Source: Mesorhizobium sp.
GTDB taxonomy: Bacteria > Pseudomonadota > Alphaproteobacteria > Rhizobiales > Rhizobiaceae
Direction: 5' to 3'
Assembly (NCBI GenBank): GCA_030698645.1
Contig: JAUYMV010000229.1
Span: 1 to 10,894, forward strand
DNA length: 10,894 nucleotides
Part shown: positions 1 through 7,556 of the stretch, one piece after another
Layout of the letters: the number at the start of each line of letters is the position of its first letter
How positions within the stretch are numbered: position 1 is the first letter of the stretch
Notes under the pieces: model-generated
The model's database searches: none
Told to the model about the DNA's origin: nothing
What the model saw: only the letters and a program-made list of their open reading frames with translations
Program-made: the position numbers and the translations under genes

Positions 1-1759
1 CGCCGAAACTGTCGGTCTCCTGGACCCGGATTTCCGCCGAGGCTTCGGCGAAGGAGCGTCCGCCGATTGGCGCGAACTCGCCCGGATTGCGCGGGTCGGG
101 AATCTTCGGGCCGAGTCCCTGGTAGGAATAGCCGCGCACGGATCCGCCGCCGCCGACGTAAAATTTCCGGTCGGCCGGGATGTCGTTGAGGTTGCCGCCG
201 GCGATCGTGCCCGCCGCGACGCGGCCGGCCAGCACGATCCGGCCGTCCTTGGCCAGCGACTGGTAGGCCGACGCCTCGCCCTTGAACTTGACGAAGGCCG
301 CGCCCGAATTGAGGTCGTAGGTCGGCTCCGCGAAGGCGAGGAAGCGATAGCCCTTGGTGGGGTTGAGCTTGTTGTCGCGCGCGTCATAGACATACTGGAT
401 CGGCGTCGAGACCAGCAGGTAGCGCTTCCCGGCCGGATTGAACGCATCGCTGATGTCGGAATACTCGACGCGCAACTGGCCCGTCAGCGTCTGGCGCTTG
501 GTGAAGTCGTAGGCCAGGCCGACGCCTGTCGAGAACAGGAAGCGGTCATAGGCGTCGGGATGGTCGGAGGTCGCCTTGATGTCGAAGGTGAATTTCGACG
601 CCGGGCCGATCAACCCGGGCTTCTCGAACAGCAGCGCGGCGTTGTAGTCGAGGTTGCCGACCGTGTTGGCGTCGCCGATGCGGCTGATCGAGCCCTCGAT
701 GCGCAGCTTTTCGGCCCGGCCGAACAGGTTGCGATGGCCCCAGTAGCCTTCGATGCCGGCGCCGTCGGTCGATGACAGCGTCGCGCCGACGCCGAAGAAG
801 CGGTGCTTGCGCTCGCTGACCGTGATGTCTACCGGGATCGAGCCGTCGGCGGCGAGCGCGTCGCGTTCCTTCACCGTCACCGAATCGAACACGCCGAGCG
901 CCAGCAGGCGTTGCCGCGCGTCCTCTATCTCTTCCGGCGAATAGGTCCTGCCGCGCTCGATGTCGGCCATGTAGGCGGTGAAATCGCGATCGACCGTCTC
1001 GGTGCCCTCGACTTGCGTGTCGCCGAACGGCGCGATCGGCCCGGCCTCGAAGGCGAGCATGACGTCGAGCGTGTCGGTGTCGTGGTTGGCGATGACCTCG
1101 CGCGTTGCGACGCGGGCGAGCGGGCGTCCCTCGTCCTTCAGCGCGCGCAACATCCTGTTCTCGGCCGCGAGGATCGTGTCGGAACCGGCGTCCCCGCCGG
1201 GCATCAGGCCGTATTCGGCTGGCGCCAGGCCGCCCGCATCCCCCGCCACCGTCACCTGGCCGAGCGTGAACGCCGGTCCGGCGCGCACCGATACGGTGAT
1301 CGGCACCGCCTTGCTGGTGTCGAACTGCGCGTCGGGCTCCAGACTGTCGAGCGGCTGGCCGTCGATCAGGATGTCGACGACGCCGTCATAGCGCGCTTCC
1401 TGGTAAAGCGCGGCGACGAGCAGTTCGCGTTCGTTGCGCGCCTTGGCCAGCACGCCGAGCGAACCGGACACCGGCCGCTCCGAATCCTCTTCCAGCGCCG
1501 AGGCCGCCAGGATGTCGTCGCGAATCGCCTCGTCTGTGCCTTCGAAGTCGAATGTCACCGTGTAGCGGACCGGATCGGCAACGTCCTCGAAGCCCTTTTC
1601 GTCGGTGCCCCAGAGCCGGACGCCGAAGAGTTCGAACGCCGCGGCCGGACCGGCCGCGAAGCACATGCAGAAGACCAGAACGCAGGCGGCAAGCGGCGCA
1701 TGCAGGGCGCCGCGCGCCACCGCGCCGACCCTCGATACATGCGCTACGCCGTACAACAT
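1..1759 (-). CDS. tamA: TamA-like outer membrane translocation/assembly protein (BamA/Omp85 family), 3' end outside window
   Basis: Role from the family: TamA is an Omp85 outer-membrane barrel that, with the inner-membrane-anchored TamB, helps insert autotransporters and other outer-membrane proteins and supports envelope lipid homeostasis. Seen: the frame is open from the ATG at 1759 to the left edge, about 586 codons. An in-frame TGA five codons upstream makes this the most upstream possible start. A signal peptide covers roughly residues 1-41, ending GPAAA before FELFGVRLWG. POTRA-like segments follow to about residue 315. The barrel begins near residue 320 (FGVGATLSSTDGAGIEGYWG), and the Omp85 signature VGGGGSVRGYSYQGLGP lies near residues 533-550, with Arg542 in VRGY. 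Only the last barrel strands should be missing, judged from usual TamA length of about 600-650 residues. It is divergent from the alpha-2-macroglobulin gene. TamB would be expected just left of the window (inference). BamA is less likely, because BamA has five POTRA domains and there is room for only about three. Confidence 0.9.
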   Translation of the reverse strand, partial: MLYGVAHVSRVGAVARGALHAPLAACVLVFCMCFAAGPAAAFELFGVRLWGTDEKGFEDVADPVRYTVTFDFEGTDEAIRDDILAASALEEDSERPVSGSLGVLAKARNERELLVAALYQEARYDGVVDILIDGQPLDSLEPDAQFDTSKAVPITVSVRAGPAFTLGQVTVAGDAGGLAPAEYGLMPGGDAGSDTILAAENRMLRALKDEGRPLARVATREVIANHDTDTLDVMLAFEAGPIAPFGDTQVEGTETVDRDFTAYMADIERGRTYSPEEIEDARQRLLALGVFDSVTVKERDALAADGSIPVDITVSERKHRFFGVGATLSSTDGAGIEGYWGHRNLFGRAEKLRIEGSISRIGDANTVGNLDYNAALLFEKPGLIGPASKFTFDIKATSDHPDAYDRFLFSTGVGLAYDFTKRQTLTGQLRVEYSDISDAFNPAGKRYLLVSTPIQYVYDARDNKLNPTKGYRFLAFAEPTYDLNSGAAFVKFKGEASAYQSLAKDGRIVLAGRVAAGTIAGGNLNDIPADRKFYVGGGGSVRGYSYQGLGPKIPDPRNPGEFAPIGGRSFAEASAEIRVQETDSFG

Positions 1760-1776
1760 ATCGGCAAGATAGCCTC

Positions 1777-1805
1777 AATCGTTAAACTTGCGATGAATTT
1801 GTCCA
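1777..1805 (-). promoter_or_regulatory. Weak candidate promoter for tamA
   Basis: On the minus strand TGGACA (1805-1800) is followed after 17 bases by ACGATT (1782-1777), about 18 bases before the tamA ATG. The -35 matches the sigma-70 box at five of six positions, but the -10 is poor and the leader would be very short. A GAGG at about 1776-1773 could be the ribosome binding site, although it is rather far from the start. This is a weak call from sequence alone. Confidence 0.22.
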
Positions 1806-1828
1806 GCTTTCTTTAGCCATTCACTGGG

Positions 1829-1862
1829 GCGTCCCGGCGTCTTCCGCCGGTCGGGACCCATA
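1829..1862. repeat. Degenerate REP-like palindrome
   Basis: The arms GTCCC (1831-1835) and GGGAC (1853-1857) pair, and the inner GGCG (1836-1839) pairs with CGCC (1845-1848), leaving a four-base bulge GGTC. The right end CGGGACCCAT is identical over ten bases to the right end of the repeat at 9694-9742. The left end CGTCCCGGC matches that repeat's CGTCATCCCGGC except for two missing bases. I therefore infer a third, decayed copy of the family found downstream of pbpC. It lies in the divergent region, where it could affect transcription in either direction, but nothing in the sequence shows that it does. Confidence 0.5.
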
Positions 1863-2017
1863 GCAGCGATGCCAATACTGGGCAATCGAACCGACGGGCG
1901 TTCAACGGCGATGGGCCGGCGCAAAAAATATCGTCGCGCGCAAACAGAATCCCGCCACGATTGTTGGAAAAGCTGACTTAGCGGAAGATTGCTCCGCGGC
2001 AAGGCAAGCTCATCGTG

Positions 2018-2046
2018 TTGACAAGCATCGCCCCGACCTGATCATG
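2018..2046 (+). promoter_or_regulatory. Candidate sigma-70-type promoter for the alpha-2-macroglobulin/pbpC operon
   Basis: A perfect TTGACA (2018-2023) is followed after 17 bases by ATCATG (2041-2046), or after 16 by GATCAT. The start codon is 36 bases beyond. The -35 is a full consensus match. The -10 is weak, as is common in alphaproteobacteria. No operator or activator site is obvious, apart from the short palindrome TGATCA overlapping the -10. Confidence 0.4.
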
Positions 2047-2068
2047 GCGACGCCGATACGTGCAGCGT

Positions 2069-2074
2069 AGGGGG
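2069..2074 (+). promoter_or_regulatory. Ribosome binding site of the alpha-2-macroglobulin gene
   Basis: AGGGGG ends seven bases before the ATG at 2082, which is ideal spacing. A second in-frame ATG at 2088 would be 13 bases away, so the site favours the 2082 start. Confidence 0.6.
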
Positions 2075-2081
2075 AATTGAG

Positions 2082-5000
2082 ATGTCGATGCGTTTTCTCG
2101 TCAAGGTTCTGGTTGCGTTCGGTGTCCTCCTGTCGGTGCCGCTCACCGCCGTCGCGCAGGATACCAGGCGCATCGAAACCAGCCAGGACGGCGACTATTT
2201 CGGCTTCGACCTGCGCACCGAGCAGAATGTCGGTCTCGACCAGTGCAAGGCCGCCTGCCTCGGCGATTCCGCCTGCCGCGCCTTCACCTACAACACCAAG
2301 GTCAAATGGTGCTTCCTCAAGTCCGACTACAACGTGCTGAACCGCTTCGCCGGCGCGGTGGCCGGCAAGGTCGTCAGCAGCAGCGGCGAACCCGACATCG
2401 GCGCGCCCGACGCGCTCTCCTTCGTGCCCGCCTACATGAACGACGAGGCGGTCCGCTACCGCACGGCGGTGACCGGCGCCACCCAGCCCGCCGAACGCGG
2501 CCTCGCCGGCACGGTCGAAGCCGCCATGAACATGATGTCGGGCGGCGATCCGCGCGGCAGCGCCGAGGCCTGGGCCGCTGCGATTTCGATGTCGCCCGAC
2601 GATTCGGCGCTCTGGATGGGCCTGACGCGGGCCGCGCGCGGCATCGTCGCCACCAACGGCAATGATTCCTGGACCTGGCGGCAGAACGCCACCTCGGCCG
2701 CGCTCAACGCCTACAAGCTCACCCGCGGAACCAACAGCCGCGCCGAATCCCTTTCTGTCCTGGCCGATGCGCTCGACGCCCGCAGCCAGCCGCGCCCGGC
2801 GCTCGAGGCCTACAAGGCGAGCCTTGCGCTCGTCGCCTCGCCCGCGGTCCAGGCCGCGTTCGACGATCTTCGCGCCCGCCACGGCTTCCGCGTCGTCGAG
2901 CACACCGTCGATTCCGACAGCCGCACGCCGCGCGTCTGCGTCCAGTTCTCAGAGTCGCTCGTCAAATCCGGCGTCGACTACGCCAGCTTCGTCACGCTCG
3001 ACGGCAAGGCGTCGCCCGCCATCGTCGCCAAGGACCGCGAGATCTGCGTCGAAGGCCTGGAGCACGGCAAGACCTACGCCATCTCGGTGCGCGCCGGCCT
3101 GCCGGCCGCCATCGGCGAGGTCAGCGAAAAGCCGGTCGCGCTCAACATCTATGTCCGCGACCGCGCCGCGTCGGCCCGCTTCACCGGCGAGAATTTTGTC
3201 CTGCCCTCGACGGCGCGCCGCGGCATTCCGCTCGTCACCGTCAACGCAAGGTCGGCCAGGCTGTCGCTCTACCGCGTCGGCGACCGCTCGCTGACCGGCG
3301 TCGTCACCGGCGAGCAGTTCCTGCGCCAGCTCGACGGCTATGATGTCGGCCGCATCGGCGACGAACTCGGCGCCCCCGTATGGTCCGGCGAGATCGACAT
3401 CCAGTCGAGCCTGAACGAAGAGGTCACCACCTCCTTCCCGGTCGATGAGGCGCTGCCCGAGCGCAAGCCCGGCGTCTATGTCCTCGTCGCCGAGCCCAAC
3501 GACGGCACCGCCGATTCCTGGAGCACCCGGGCGACGCAATGGTTCGTCGTCTCCGACATCGGGCTGTCCACCTATACCGGCCAGGACGGGCTGACGGTCT
3601 TCGCGCGCGCGCTCTCCAGCGCCAGGCCGCTGGCCGGCGTCGAGCTGAAGCTGCTCGCCAAGAACAACGAGATCCTCGGCGCCGCGACGACGGACGCCGA
3701 GGGCCGCGCCGCCTTCACGCCCGGCCTCCTGCGCGGCACGGCCGGCATGGTGCCGGCGCTGGTGACGGCCGAGGCCAACGGCGACTTTGTCTTCCTCGAC
3801 ATGACGCGCGCCGGCTTCGACCTGTCCGATCGCGGCGTCGAGGGCCGCGCCACGCCCGGCGCCATCGACGTCTACGCCTGGACCGAGCGCGGCATCTACC
3901 GCGCCGGCGAGACCGTGCACTTCCAGGCGCTCGCCCGCGACGACATGGCCAAGGCCGTATCCTCCCTGCCGCTCACCGTCATCTTCACCCGGCCCGACGG
4001 TGTCGAGGACCGCCGCGCGATCTCCGATGGCGCGGCGCTCGGCGGCCATGCGGTCGACCTCGCGCTGACCGAAAACGCCATGCGCGGCACCTGGACCGGC
4101 AGCATCTACGCCGACCCGAAGGCCGCCGCCCTGGCGACGGTGCGCTTTCTGGTCGAGGACTTTACGCCCGACCGGATCGAGTTCGACATCACCAGCGAGA
4201 CCGAGGAAGTCGCCATCGGCGAAACCGCCACGGTCGAGGTCGACGGCCGCTACCTCTACGGCGCGCCGGCGGCCGGCCTGTCGCTCGAGGGCGAGATCAA
4301 CGTCTCGACCACCCGCGAATGGGACGGCTATGACGGCTACGTCTTCGGGCTTGCCGACGAAGAGGGCTCGACCGACGAGGAGGAAACCGCGTCGACGCCG
4401 CTCGAAGACCTGCCGCTGACCGACGAGGACGGCAAGGCCAGCATCGAGGTCCGCGTCGACCAGGCGCCGGCCACCACGCGCCTTCTGACAGCCGAAGTCG
4501 TGCTGCGCATGCGCGAGGGCGGCGGCCGCGCCGTCGAGCGCACCTACGATCTCGGCATCAAGTCGCCCGGCCCCGTCATCGGCATCAAGCCGCAATTCGA
4601 GGGCGACTCGGTGCGCGAGGGCGGCAATGCCGCCTTCTCGGTCATCGCCGTCGACCCCAACGGCGAACGCCAGGACCTCTCCGGCATGGACTGGTCGCTG
4701 GTCCGCGTCGAGCGCAACTACCAGTGGTACCGCGCCAACGATTCCTGGAACTACGAGCCGGTCACCTTCACCACGCAGGTCGCCGACGGCAAGCTCGACG
4801 TCACCGCCGCCAAGGACGGCGTCATCTCGGTGCCGGTCACCTGGGGCCGCTACCGCCTCGAAGTGACCGCCCGCGACGCGTCCGGCCCCGCCACCTCCTT
4901 CGAGTTCGAGGCCGGCTGGTATGTTTCGGCGACCTCGACCGAGACGCCGGACGGGCTTGAAGTCGCGCTCGACAAGCCGGCCTACGCGCCGGGCGAGACG

Positions 5001-7556
5001 GCCAAGCTGCAGATCTCGCCGCGCTTCGCCGGCGAGGTGCTGGTCACCGTCGGCGCCGACCGCCTGCTCCAGACGATCCACGCCAGCGTCCCCGAGGGCG
5101 GCGCGACGATCGACATTCCGGTCAGCGCCGAATGGGGCGCCGGCGCCTATGTCACGGCCGCGCTCTACCGGCCGGGCGACGCGCAGGAAAGCCGCATGCC
5201 GATGCGCGCCATTGGCGTGAAATGGCTGCAGGTCGATCCGGCCTCGCGCACCATCGGCATCTCGCTCGAGGCGCCGCGGAAGATGGAGCCGCGCGGGCCG
5301 CTCGTCGTGCCGCTGACGCTGACCGGCGTTCCGGCCGGCGAAAAGGCCTATGTCACGGTCGCCGCCATCGATGTCGGCATCCTCAACCTGACGGCCTACA
5401 AGTCGCCCGACGCCGGCGCCTGGTATTACGGCCAGCGTCAGCTCGGCGTGGAGATGCGCGACATCTACGGCCGCCTGATCGACGGCTCGCTCGGCGCCGC
5501 GGGCAAGATCCGCACCGGCGGCGACGGCGGCGGCATGGCCGCCAATGGCAGCCCGCCGACCGAGAAGCTGGTCGCCTTCTTCTCCGGCATCGTCGAGGTC
5601 GGCGCCGACGGCAAGGCGTCCGTCTCCTTCGACATCCCGCAGTTCAACGGCACCGCCCGCGTGATGGCGGTGGCATGGTCCGGCAGCGCCGTCGGCAAGG
5701 CCGAGACCAACGTGATCATCCGCGATCCCGTCGTCATCACCGCCTCGATGCCGAAATTCCTGACGCCCGGCGACCGGGCGGAGCTCCGCCTCGACATCGC
5801 CAACACCGACGGTCCGGCCGGCGACTACACGCTGACCCTCGCCGCCACCGGCCTGATGCTCGACCAGACGACGCAGACCGTGTCGCTCGGCGCCGGCAAG
5901 AGCGACACCGTCACCATCCCGCTCGTTGCGGGAGACGGGTCCTCCGCCACGATCGACATGACGCTGGCGCATGCCAGCGGCCTGACCATCGAGCAGTCCC
6001 GCTCGGTTCCGGTGCGTCCGGCCGTCATGCCGGTCGCCTCGCGCCGCGTCGTCACGCTCGCCGCCAACACCGGCACGCTGACCGTCGACAAGGCGCTGCT
6101 GGCCGAAAGCCTCGTCCAGGGCGCCACCGTCTCGATCGGCGTCTCGCGCGCCGCCGCCCTCGACATCCCTGCCTTGCTGATGAGCCTCGACCGCTATCCC
6201 TATGGCTGCGCCGAGCAGACCACCAGCCGCGCGCTGCCGCTGCTCTATCTCTCCGAACTGTCGGCGCAGGCCGGCATCGCGGACGATCCGGAGACGCGCC
6301 AGCGCGTCCAGGGCGCCATCGTCCGCGTTCTGTCCTACCAGTCCTCGTCGGGCAGCTTCGGGCTCTGGAGCCCTGGCTCCGGCGACCTCTGGCTCGACGC
6401 CTATGTCACCGACTTCCTGACCCGCGCCAGGGAACAGAAATACGACGTCCCGGCCGAGGGTCTCGATCAGGCGCTGAGCAATCTGCAGAACTCGCTCGCC
6501 TATGACGTCAACATCCAGGACAAGGGCAACGAAATCGCCTATGCGCTCTATGTTCTCGCCCGCAACAAGAAGGCGTCCGCCGGAGACCTGCGCTACTACG
6601 CCGACACCCAGCTCGGCCAGTTCGCGACGCCGCTGGCGCGCGCCCACCTCGCCGCCGGCCTCGCCCTCTACGGCGACACGGTGCGCTCCGAAAGCGCCTT
6701 CGGCTCCGCCTTCGACCTCGCCAAGGCGACCGAGGGCAAGTCGCTCGACCGCTCCGACTATGGCTCGGAACTGCGCGACGGCGCCGCCATGCTGGCGCTC
6801 GCCGCCGAATCCCGGCCCGCTCCGGCCCTGATCCCGTCGATGGTCCAGCTGGTCTCGTCCGAACGCAACCAGAAGCGCTACACCTCGACCCAGGAAGAGG
6901 CGTGGATGCTGCTCGCGGCGCGCGCCATCCAGGCCGGCAGCAACGACATCGCCACCAGCGTCAACGGCGCGCCGCACACCGGCAATGTATCGCTGCGGCT
7001 GACCGGCGAACAATTGCTGGCCGCTCCGGTGACCGTCGCCAACACCAGCGCCGAACCGCTCGAAGCCGTGCTGACGACGATCGCCGCGCCGATCGATCCG
7101 CTGCCGGCCGGCGGCGACGGCTTCGTCATCGACCGCGCCTACTACACGCTCGACGGCGAACCGGCGAACGTCACCGAAGCCGTCCAGAACTACCGCTACG
7201 TCGTCGTGCTCACCGTCACCGAGCAGAACGCCTGGCCCTCGCGCGTGCTGGTCAGCGACCTGCTTCCGGCCGGCTTCCAGATCGACAACCCGGCCATGGT
7301 CGGCAGCGCGGATCTCTCGAACTTCGACTGGCTGGGCGACACCGAGGCGGTCCACACCGAGTTCCGCGACGACCGCTTCGTGGCGGCGTTCGAGCGCGAC
7401 TCCGGCAGCGAGCGCGAGTTCCGCCTCGCCTATGTCGTCCGCGCGGTGACGCCCGGCGACTACGCGCATCCGGCGGCGAGCGTCGAGGACATGTATCGTC
7501 CGCAGTTCAACGCGCGCACCGCGACCGGCCGCATGGAGGTCGTCGCGGCGCAATGA
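2082..7556 (+). CDS. Bacterial alpha-2-macroglobulin with N-terminal PAN/Apple domain and intact thioester
   Basis: Role from the family: a periplasmic broad-range protease trap. Cleavage of a bait region triggers a conformational change, and a Cys-Gln thioester then links covalently to the attacker. Seen, in order along 1824 residues: a signal peptide (1-26, ending LTAVAQ) with no lipobox cysteine; a PAN/Apple-like domain (about 30-97, Cys55, Cys59, Cys65, Cys77); a helical TPR-like stretch (about 140-260); a series of macroglobulin beta domains including the MG2-type signature RGIYRAGE near 603-610; a glycine-rich flexible stretch (about 1141-1160) just before the A2M core domain (about 1160-1250); the thioester motif PYGCAEQ with Cys1376 and Gln1379; the helical thioester domain after it; and a C-terminal MG10-type domain containing SDLLPAGFQIDNP. 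Length is normal for alphaproteobacterial members. It overlaps pbpC by four bases, the classic partner arrangement. Unlike E. coli YfhM it is predicted to be soluble rather than a lipoprotein. The identification is secure; the domain borders are approximate. Confidence 0.95.
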   Translation: MSMRFLVKVLVAFGVLLSVPLTAVAQDTRRIETSQDGDYFGFDLRTEQNVGLDQCKAACLGDSACRAFTYNTKVKWCFLKSDYNVLNRFAGAVAGKVVSSSGEPDIGAPDALSFVPAYMNDEAVRYRTAVTGATQPAERGLAGTVEAAMNMMSGGDPRGSAEAWAAAISMSPDDSALWMGLTRAARGIVATNGNDSWTWRQNATSAALNAYKLTRGTNSRAESLSVLADALDARSQPRPALEAYKASLALVASPAVQAAFDDLRARHGFRVVEHTVDSDSRTPRVCVQFSESLVKSGVDYASFVTLDGKASPAIVAKDREICVEGLEHGKTYAISVRAGLPAAIGEVSEKPVALNIYVRDRAASARFTGENFVLPSTARRGIPLVTVNARSARLSLYRVGDRSLTGVVTGEQFLRQLDGYDVGRIGDELGAPVWSGEIDIQSSLNEEVTTSFPVDEALPERKPGVYVLVAEPNDGTADSWSTRATQWFVVSDIGLSTYTGQDGLTVFARALSSARPLAGVELKLLAKNNEILGAATTDAEGRAAFTPGLLRGTAGMVPALVTAEANGDFVFLDMTRAGFDLSDRGVEGRATPGAIDVYAWTERGIYRAGETVHFQALARDDMAKAVSSLPLTVIFTRPDGVEDRRAISDGAALGGHAVDLALTENAMRGTWTGSIYADPKAAALATVRFLVEDFTPDRIEFDITSETEEVAIGETATVEVDGRYLYGAPAAGLSLEGEINVSTTREWDGYDGYVFGLADEEGSTDEEETASTPLEDLPLTDEDGKASIEVRVDQAPATTRLLTAEVVLRMREGGGRAVERTYDLGIKSPGPVIGIKPQFEGDSVREGGNAAFSVIAVDPNGERQDLSGMDWSLVRVERNYQWYRANDSWNYEPVTFTTQVADGKLDVTAAKDGVISVPVTWGRYRLEVTARDASGPATSFEFEAGWYVSATSTETPDGLEVALDKPAYAPGETAKLQISPRFAGEVLVTVGADRLLQTIHASVPEGGATIDIPVSAEWGAGAYVTAALYRPGDAQESRMPMRAIGVKWLQVDPASRTIGISLEAPRKMEPRGPLVVPLTLTGVPAGEKAYVTVAAIDVGILNLTAYKSPDAGAWYYGQRQLGVEMRDIYGRLIDGSLGAAGKIRTGGDGGGMAANGSPPTEKLVAFFSGIVEVGADGKASVSFDIPQFNGTARVMAVAWSGSAVGKAETNVIIRDPVVITASMPKFLTPGDRAELRLDIANTDGPAGDYTLTLAATGLMLDQTTQTVSLGAGKSDTVTIPLVAGDGSSATIDMTLAHASGLTIEQSRSVPVRPAVMPVASRRVVTLAANTGTLTVDKALLAESLVQGATVSIGVSRAAALDIPALLMSLDRYPYGCAEQTTSRALPLLYLSELSAQAGIADDPETRQRVQGAIVRVLSYQSSSGSFGLWSPGSGDLWLDAYVTDFLTRAREQKYDVPAEGLDQALSNLQNSLAYDVNIQDKGNEIAYALYVLARNKKASAGDLRYYADTQLGQFATPLARAHLAAGLALYGDTVRSESAFGSAFDLAKATEGKSLDRSDYGSELRDGAAMLALAAESRPAPALIPSMVQLVSSERNQKRYTSTQEEAWMLLAARAIQAGSNDIATSVNGAPHTGNVSLRLTGEQLLAAPVTVANTSAEPLEAVLTTIAAPIDPLPAGGDGFVIDRAYYTLDGEPANVTEAVQNYRYVVVLTVTEQNAWPSRVLVSDLLPAGFQIDNPAMVGSADLSNFDWLGDTEAVHTEFRDDRFVAAFERDSGSEREFRLAYVVRAVTPGDYAHPAASVEDMYRPQFNARTATGRMEVVAAQ

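Larger units (their letters stand above)
1760..2081. other. Divergent intergenic region between tamA and the alpha-2-macroglobulin gene
   Basis: These 322 bases separate two divergent start codons and must hold both promoters. The region is visibly more AT-rich than its surroundings in two places: 1779-1800 and an A-run at about 1923-1931. It contains one degenerate palindromic repeat (1829-1862) and a TTGACA box at 2018. A 75-codon minus-strand frame (1775-2002) runs through the repeat but resembles no protein I recognise and has no clear ribosome binding site, so I do not call it a gene. I see no tRNA, small RNA or riboswitch here. Confidence 0.7.

Noticed and set aside
1775..2002. A 75-codon minus-strand frame upstream of tamA
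   Set aside because: It reads through the degenerate palindrome, has no clear ribosome binding site, and resembles no known protein.
6902..7552. Apparent long N-terminal extension of pbpC
   Set aside because: It lies out of frame inside the alpha-2-macroglobulin coding region and translates to arginine-rich nonsense. The PBP1C tail and membrane anchor start properly at the ATG at 7553.
2949..7553. A 1534-codon open frame antisense to the alpha-2-macroglobulin gene, and similar long antisense frames opposite pbpC (7460-9790) and tamA (803-1816)
   Set aside because: All three are exactly codon-aligned with the sense gene. In that register antisense stops need sense TTA, CTA or TCA, which this GC-rich genome almost never uses. 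The translations are low-complexity Gly/Ala/Arg/Asp-rich with no recognisable domain.
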